Below, in pieces: positions 59,454-64,000 of a stretch of 64,000 nucleotides of DNA; positions within the stretch are counted from its first letter, which is position 1, and the number at the start of each line of letters is the position of its first letter. The notes beneath the pieces were generated by a model, which ran no database searches, had not been told where the DNA came from, and was given only the letters and a program-made list of their open reading frames with translations. Origin of the DNA: Actinoplanes sp. L3-i22. Lineage in GTDB: Bacteria > Actinomycetota > Actinomycetes > Mycobacteriales > Micromonosporaceae. The DNA lies in the NCBI RefSeq assembly GCF_019704555.1, contig NZ_AP024745.1, positions 5,960,501 through 6,024,500 of the forward strand, read 5' to 3'. Made by a program: the position numbers and the translations under genes.

Positions 59454-59490
59454 CAGTTCAGCTTACGGGTATCGCCAGGAACGTGAACTG
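59454..59490. promoter_or_regulatory. LysR binding-site candidate
   Basis: CAGTTCA (59454-59460) and TGAACTG (59484-59490) form a 7-bp inverted repeat spanning the lysR promoter and the space before the divergent lyase gene. TAAGCT, the lysR -10, lies at 59460-59465. Confidence 0.5.
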
Positions 59491-59524
59491 GACCTGATGC
59501 TCGTTCCGGGCGAGGCTGGTGGGC

Positions 59525-60382
59525 ATGGACTTGACCGGCGTTTTCGTCCCGATGATCACCCCGTTCGATGCTTCCGGGGCGGTGACCTACTCCGTACTGG
59601 AAAATTTGGCTCGGGAAATGTTGGAAGCGGGTGTGTCCGGCCTGGTCGCGCTCGGCACCACCGGGGAGCCGTCGTCGCTGACCGCCGACGAGCAGCGCGG
59701 CGTGCTGGAGGTGCTGGCGCGGGTGTGCCGGGATCGCGGGGCGCCGCTGATCTCGGGGGTGGCGTCGCCGGGGGCCGATGCGGTGCTGAGCCTGGTGCCG
59801 CCGTTCGTGCGGCCGGGCCCGGAAGGGGTGGTGGCGCACTTCACCGCGCTGGCGGAAACCAGTGCGGTGCCGCTGGTCGTCTATCACGTGCCGGCCCGGA
59901 CCGGGCAGGCCCTGGATGCCGCGACTCTGCGGCGGATCGGCGCGCTCGACCGCGTGATCGGCGTCAAGTACGCGACCGGCGCTCTCGACGCGGACGTGGT
60001 CGCGCTGCTGGCCGACCCGCCGCCGGGCTTCGCGGTCCTCTCCGGCGACGACGTGTTCCTCTCTCCGCTGCTCGCGCTCGGCGCCACCGGCGGCATCCTC
60101 GCCTCGGCGCACCTGGCCACCGAACGTTTCGTCGCGCTGCACCGGGCCTGGCAGGACGGTGACCCGGCCACCGCCCGGAAGCTGACCCACGAGTTGAGCC
60201 CGCTGTCGGCGGCGCTGTTCGCCGAGCCGAACCCGGCGGTGGTCAAGGCGGTCCTGCACGCGCGGGGCCGCATCCCGACCGCTGCGGTCCGACTCCCGCT
60301 GCTGCCCGCCTCGGCGGCCGCGCTCGACCGCGCCCAGCGCCTGATACCGACCGCGAGAATATCGACAGTATCTGATCTCTGA
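59525..60382 (+). CDS. Dihydrodipicolinate synthase/N-acetylneuraminate lyase-family protein
   Basis: A 285-aa Schiff-base aldolase: GVFVPMITPFDASGAVTYSV, GLVALGTTGEPSSLTADEQR (GTTGE), the Tyr in VVYHVPARTG and the Schiff-base Lys148 in GVKYATG. The LysR neighbour suggests a catabolic or secondary role rather than housekeeping DapA. GTG 59519 is an alternative start. Confidence 0.88.
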   Translation: MDLTGVFVPMITPFDASGAVTYSVLENLAREMLEAGVSGLVALGTTGEPSSLTADEQRGVLEVLARVCRDRGAPLISGVASPGADAVLSLVPPFVRPGPEGVVAHFTALAETSAVPLVVYHVPARTGQALDAATLRRIGALDRVIGVKYATGALDADVVALLADPPPGFAVLSGDDVFLSPLLALGATGGILASAHLATERFVALHRAWQDGDPATARKLTHELSPLSAALFAEPNPAVVKAVLHARGRIPTAAVRLPLLPASAAALDRAQRLIPTARISTVSDL

Positions 60383-60406
60383 CAGGGTCCGGCGGCCCCG
60401 GTGATC

Positions 60407-60412
60407 TACGCT
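60407..60412 (+). promoter_or_regulatory. -10 box TACGCT, leaderless SARP promoter
   Basis: TACGCT ends five bases before GTG 60418. Confidence 0.45.
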
Positions 60413-60417
60413 TCGGC

Positions 60418-63400
60418 GTGCGTTTTCAAGTGCTCGGGCCGCCCGAGGTCTGGGACGGCGACCGGCTGGTCCAGCTCGGCGGCCCGCAGCAACGGGCCGT
60501 GCTCGCCCTGCTGCTGGTCCAGGTAAACCAGGTGGTCTCGACCGAGCGGATCTGCGAACGGCTCTGGGGTGACCAGGCTCCGGCGGCGGCCCGCAGCCTG
60601 GTGCAGGGCTGCGTCGCGAAGCTGCGCCGGGCCCTGCGCGACGGCCCGCACGATCCGCTGGTCACCCGCCCGCCCGGCTACCTGCTGCGTCTCGACCCGG
60701 ACGCCCTGGACGTGGGCCGGTTCGAGCAACTGGTCGACGACGCCGACCGGCTCGCCGGGCACGACTCCGGGCCGCGGCTGGAACAGGCCCGGGCCCGGCT
60801 GCGCGACGCGCTCGCGCTGTGGCGCGGTCCCGCGTACGACGGCATCGGTCTGCCGGCCTGCCAGGCCGAGGCGGACCGCCTGCACGAACGCCGGCTGGCC
60901 ACCGTCGAGAAACGCGTCGACCTCGACCTGCGGCTGGGCCCGGACGCCGCGCTCGTGGCCGAGCTGCGCGAGCTGACCCGCGAACATCCGCTGCGGGAAC
61001 GTCTCTGGGGTCAGCTGATGCTCGCCCTGCACCGCACCGAGCGGCGCGCCGACGCCCTCGACGCCTACCGGGAGATCCGCCGCGCGCTCGTCGACGAGCT
61101 CGGTGTCGAACCCGGCCCGGCCCTGCAACGGATCCACCGCACGATCCTCGCCGACACCCCGCCCACCGACCCGCCGCCCGCACCGGCGCCGCAGTCGGGC
61201 GGGCCGGCGCAACTGCCCGCGCCGGTCGCCGCGTTCACCGGCCGCGACCACGACCTGAACCGCCTCGACACCCTGCGGGCGGGCGCGTCGATCGTGGTCA
61301 TCTGCGGCACCGCCGGCGTCGGCAAGACCGCCCTGGCCGTCCAGTGGGCGCACACGCTCCGCGGCCGGTACGACGGCGGCCAGCTCTACCTCGACCTGCG
61401 CGGCTACGCCACGGCCGGGCCGGTCGCACCGGTCGAGGCGCTCACCGGGTTCCTGGCCGCGCTGGGCGTGCCCGCCGACCGGGTCCCCACCGACGAGACG
61501 CAGGCCGCCGCCCTGTACCGCAGCCTGGTCGCCGACCGGCGGATGCTGGTGCTGCTGGACAACGCGTACGGCGTCGAGCAGGTCCGTCCCCTGCTGCCGG
61601 GCGGCCCGGAACACCTGGTCGTGGTCACCAGCCGCGACACCCTGGGCGGTCTGGTGGCCCGCGACGGCGCCGCCCACCTGCGGCTCGGCGTGCTCGGCCC
61701 GGACGAGGCGCAGGCGCTGCTCAGCCGGGTCCTCGGCGCCGAGCGGGTGGCCGCCGAACCCGGGGCGACGGCCGAGCTGGCCCGGCTCTGTGCACACCTG
61801 CCGCTCGCCCTGCGCATCGCCGCGGCCGACCTGGTCACCCGCCCGGCCCGGCCGATCGGCGCGCACGTCACCCAGCTCCGCGGCGACAACCGGCTGGGCA
61901 CCCTCGCCGTCGACGGTGACCCCGAGTACGCGGTCCGGGCCGCGTTCGGCGTCTCCTACGCCAGCCTGCGACCGGCCGCCCGCCGGCTGTTCCGCCGCCT
62001 CGGCCTGGCCCCCGGCCCGGACTGCACCGCCGACGACGCCGCCCTGCTCGGCGACCTCGACCGGGACACCGCCGCCGGGCTGCTGGGCCGGCTGGCCGGC
62101 GCGCACCTGGTCGACGAACACCTGCCCGGCCGGTACGCCGGCCACGACCTGCTGCGCCTGTACGCCGCCGAACGGGCCGCCGCCGAGGAACCCGCCGACC
62201 AGCGGCGGGCCGCCGGGCAACGCCTGCTCGACGGCTACCTCGACCGGGCCCGGGCCGCCGCCGACGTGCTCTACCCGCACATGCTGCGCCTGCCGGGCGC
62301 CGCCGCCGGCCCCGCCCACCAGGACGCCCTGGCCTGGCTGGAAGCCGAACGCCACAACCTGGTCATCGCCGTCGGCAGAGCCGCCCGCGAGGGGCCGCGC
62401 CGCTCGGCGTGGCTGCTCGCCGACGCGCTGCGCGGCTACTTCCACCTGCGCCGCTACACCGCCGACTGGTTCACGGTCGCTAATGCCGCCCTGGACGCGG
62501 CCCGCGCCGACCACGACGACGCGGGGCAGGCGGCGGCCCGGCACAGCCTCGGCACGGCGTACCGCAGCATCAGCGACCACCACGAGGCGCTGCGCCAGTA
62601 CGCGAAGGGGCTCGGGCTGGCCCGGCGGTGCGGCTGGGCGCAGGCCGAGGCGACCGCCCTGGGCAACCTCGGCATCGTCAGCCGCAAACTGGGCCGGCTG
62701 CGCGCCGCCGCCCGCCAGCTGGACGCCGCGCTGGTCATCGACCGCCGGCTCGGCCGGACCGCCGGGGAGGCCAACAACCTGAGCATGCTCGCCACCGTGT
62801 ACCTGGAGATGGGCGACCTGGACCGGGCCGCCGAGCACTTCGCCGCGGCCCTGGAGCTGAACACCCTGATCGGCAGCCGGCACGGCGAAGCCCTGGCCCT
62901 GACCGGTCTCGGTCAGGTCGCCCTGGAACTGGGCCGGTCCGACGACGCCGGCACCCACCTCACGGCCGCCCGGCACCGGTACGCCGAGGTCGGCGATCGC
63001 GACGGCGCCGCCGTCACCCACTGCCTGCTCGCGCTGCGCGACTGCGACCTCGGCCGGCCCGGCCCGGGCCGCGAGCACGCGCTGACCGCCCTGGCCCTGG
63101 CCCGGGAGTTCGGCGACCGGCAGACCGAGGCGATGGCCCTGAACGCCCTCGGCGCCGCCGACCGGCTGCGCGGCGAGCCCGACGCGGCGGCCGGGCACCA
63201 CCGGCACGCCTACCAGCTGGCGCAGGACACCGGCAGCCGCCGAATCGAGAGCGAGGCCCTGATCGGGCTGGCCGCCGCCCACCACGGGCTCGGGCAGCAC
63301 GACACCGCCGACGCCCTGGCCCGGCAGGCGCTCGGCCTGGCCCGCCTCGGCGGGTTCGCGGTCGTGGCCGCCGCCGCGCAGGCCTCGCTCGCGTCGATCT

Positions 63401-63423
63401 CCGGGGCGGCGCCCTGCCGCTGA
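60418..63423 (+). CDS. AfsR-like SARP regulator (BTAD, NB-ARC, TPR)
   Basis: A 1001-aa regulator. An OmpR-type winged helix (MRFQVLGPPEVWDGDRLVQL; ARSLVQGCVAKLRRAL) and BTAD domain span about residues 1-245. An NB-ARC ATPase follows, with Walker A CGTAGVGKTALAVQWA (~297-305) and Walker B MLVLLDNAYG. A TPR array fills about 640-1000 (LGNLGIVSRKLGRLRAAARQ and relatives). Such proteins activate secondary-metabolite genes. No biosynthetic cluster is visible before the window ends. Confidence 0.93.
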   Translation: MRFQVLGPPEVWDGDRLVQLGGPQQRAVLALLLVQVNQVVSTERICERLWGDQAPAAARSLVQGCVAKLRRALRDGPHDPLVTRPPGYLLRLDPDALDVGRFEQLVDDADRLAGHDSGPRLEQARARLRDALALWRGPAYDGIGLPACQAEADRLHERRLATVEKRVDLDLRLGPDAALVAELRELTREHPLRERLWGQLMLALHRTERRADALDAYREIRRALVDELGVEPGPALQRIHRTILADTPPTDPPPAPAPQSGGPAQLPAPVAAFTGRDHDLNRLDTLRAGASIVVICGTAGVGKTALAVQWAHTLRGRYDGGQLYLDLRGYATAGPVAPVEALTGFLAALGVPADRVPTDETQAAALYRSLVADRRMLVLLDNAYGVEQVRPLLPGGPEHLVVVTSRDTLGGLVARDGAAHLRLGVLGPDEAQALLSRVLGAERVAAEPGATAELARLCAHLPLALRIAAADLVTRPARPIGAHVTQLRGDNRLGTLAVDGDPEYAVRAAFGVSYASLRPAARRLFRRLGLAPGPDCTADDAALLGDLDRDTAAGLLGRLAGAHLVDEHLPGRYAGHDLLRLYAAERAAAEEPADQRRAAGQRLLDGYLDRARAAADVLYPHMLRLPGAAAGPAHQDALAWLEAERHNLVIAVGRAAREGPRRSAWLLADALRGYFHLRRYTADWFTVANAALDAARADHDDAGQAAARHSLGTAYRSISDHHEALRQYAKGLGLARRCGWAQAEATALGNLGIVSRKLGRLRAAARQLDAALVIDRRLGRTAGEANNLSMLATVYLEMGDLDRAAEHFAAALELNTLIGSRHGEALALTGLGQVALELGRSDDAGTHLTAARHRYAEVGDRDGAAVTHCLLALRDCDLGRPGPGREHALTALALAREFGDRQTEAMALNALGAADRLRGEPDAAAGHHRHAYQLAQDTGSRRIESEALIGLAAAHHGLGQHDTADALARQALGLARLGGFAVVAAAAQASLASISGAAPCR

Positions 63424-63509
63424 CCAGCATGCCCATCGTCTGCCCACCACCTGCCCAGCGCCGCCCGGGACGCTCGCACCGACCTGACCGGACGCGCGAG
63501 GGAGATGTC

Positions 63510-63752
63510 ATGCGCACAACATTGCTGGGCGTGGTCGTGCTGACCGCCGGGCCCGCCACGCTCGACATCCACGCCAACGGCGGCATCGACCGGATCAGCA
63601 GCGGCGGGTTCGGGTTCGGCCAGTACGTCGGCGGGGCCGGCAACGACCGGGTCGACGGCGCGCAGGGCACCGGCACCGACACGTGCCGGGCCGACCCGGC
63701 CGACCCGAACATCCCGGGCAGCGTCGGCGACCTGGTGCTGAACTGCCCGTGA
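63510..63752 (+). CDS. Short secreted-type protein with a single RTX-like Gly/Asp unit
   Basis: An 80-aa protein: a short hydrophobic start (MRTTLLGVVVLTAGPATLDI), then GGIDRISSGGFGFGQYVGG and AGNDRVDGAQGTGTDTC, resembling one hemolysin-type calcium-binding repeat, and two Cys. GAGGGAG precedes the ATG. It looks truncated relative to RTX-repeat proteins and may be a degenerate gene. Confidence 0.5.
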   Translation: MRTTLLGVVVLTAGPATLDIHANGGIDRISSGGFGFGQYVGGAGNDRVDGAQGTGTDTCRADPADPNIPGSVGDLVLNCP

Positions 63753-63761
63753 GAATGAGCC

Positions 63762-63795
63762 CCGGGCCGGAGGATTGGGGGCCCCTCCGGCCCGG
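63762..63795 (+). terminator. Terminator behind the 80-aa gene
   Basis: CCGGGCCGGAGG (63762-63773) pairs perfectly with CCTCCGGCCCGG (63784-63795) across a 10-nt loop; TCCCTTTCCT follows. Confidence 0.75.
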
Positions 63796-63890
63796 TCCCT
63801 TTCCTGCCGGGTGTTGCCATCGCTGACCGCGGGACCACGCTGGCTACAGTCGCCCTGGCGAAAGCCCGCCGGCACGAGGGAGCGAATGGC

Positions 63891-64000
63891 GTGAGCGCTG
63901 AGCAGTGGGACCGCGAGCAGGCCGAGGAGAAGCGCCGGATCGCGGTCGAGGAGGAGGCGGTGATGGCGGCCTCGGGTCTGACCTTCACCGGGGAGCGGCT
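63891..64000 (+). CDS. Start of an unidentified gene, cut by the window end
   Basis: GTG 63891 opens MSAEQWDREQAEEKRRIAVE..., a charged helical N-terminus of at least 36 residues. GAGGGAG lies about ten bases upstream, and TACAGT (63845-63850) is a candidate -10. Too little is present to name it. Confidence 0.5.
   Translation, partial: MSAEQWDREQAEEKRRIAVEEEAVMAASGLTFTGER

Noticed and set aside
60406..63450. 1014-codon minus-strand frame opposite the SARP gene
   Set aside because: Low-complexity Gly/Arg/Gln composition and no motif; the plus strand encodes a full BTAD-NB-ARC-TPR protein.

Overview
The window is very G+C-rich and strongly GC3-biased, with GTG starts, ATGA/GTGA stop-start overlaps, many leaderless promoters (TANNNT 5-8 nt before the start codon), SARP/AfsR and SigE-type regulators, and DUF2332, MDMPI and YCII/DGPF families. 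This fits a chromosomal accessory region of an actinomycete, most likely a Micromonosporaceae member such as Actinoplanes (inference). I see no tRNA, rRNA, CRISPR array or intact IS element.

Layout. 0-9.7 kb: 3' part of a secreted glycoside hydrolase with carbohydrate-binding modules, a DUF4253 gene, a small operator-controlled gene, a divergent SDR/TetR pair with two operators, a SigE-type sigma/membrane-partner pair, DUF4037 and APH-kinase genes, and an orphan BtrH-like acyltransferase. 9.9-12.6 kb: a HEAT-repeat gene with internal 36-bp repeats, a 16/30-bp tandem array and an MFS exporter. 12.7-22.5 kb: three ECF42-type sigma factors, each translationally coupled to a YCII/DGPF gene. One pair follows a DHFR-like gene; another is the tail of a trpD operon preceded by a four-segment trp attenuator with a 12-aa leader peptide containing tandem Trp. 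22.6-32 kb: another sigma/membrane-partner pair, a cobalamin riboswitch with cbtB-cbtA, MaoC, an ABC exporter (ATPase plus FtsX-like permease) divergent from a NarL-type two-component system, and a third SigE-like sigma/partner pair. 32-42.8 kb: hydrolases, SDR, LysR, serine hydrolase, MFS, methyltransferases, MDMPI, GNAT and SMI1/HEAT genes. 43-44.9 kb: a divergent tyrosine recombinase and endonuclease VII-like gene around an AT-richer palindromic spacer, probably a small mobile island. 45-64 kb: TetR-controlled aldo-keto reductase and thiolase/thioesterase units, a large unknown protein, TerC, a gene broken by one in-frame TGA, a secreted M1 metallopeptidase, DUF2332, a methyltransferase, MarR, LysR with a DapA-like lyase, and a 1001-aa SARP/NB-ARC/TPR regulator.

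Most notable: (1) the trp attenuator ahead of an overlapping trpD-DGPF-ECF42 operon, which would couple tryptophan starvation to an alternative sigma factor; (2) three DGPF-ECF42 modules in 8 kb; (3) a structured ~83-nt intergenic repeat present twice, directly behind two genes; (4) two genes (LysR at 34189, P-loop NTPase at 32592) whose only well-placed start codon is ATC. All function calls come from reading motifs by eye; no database search was run.
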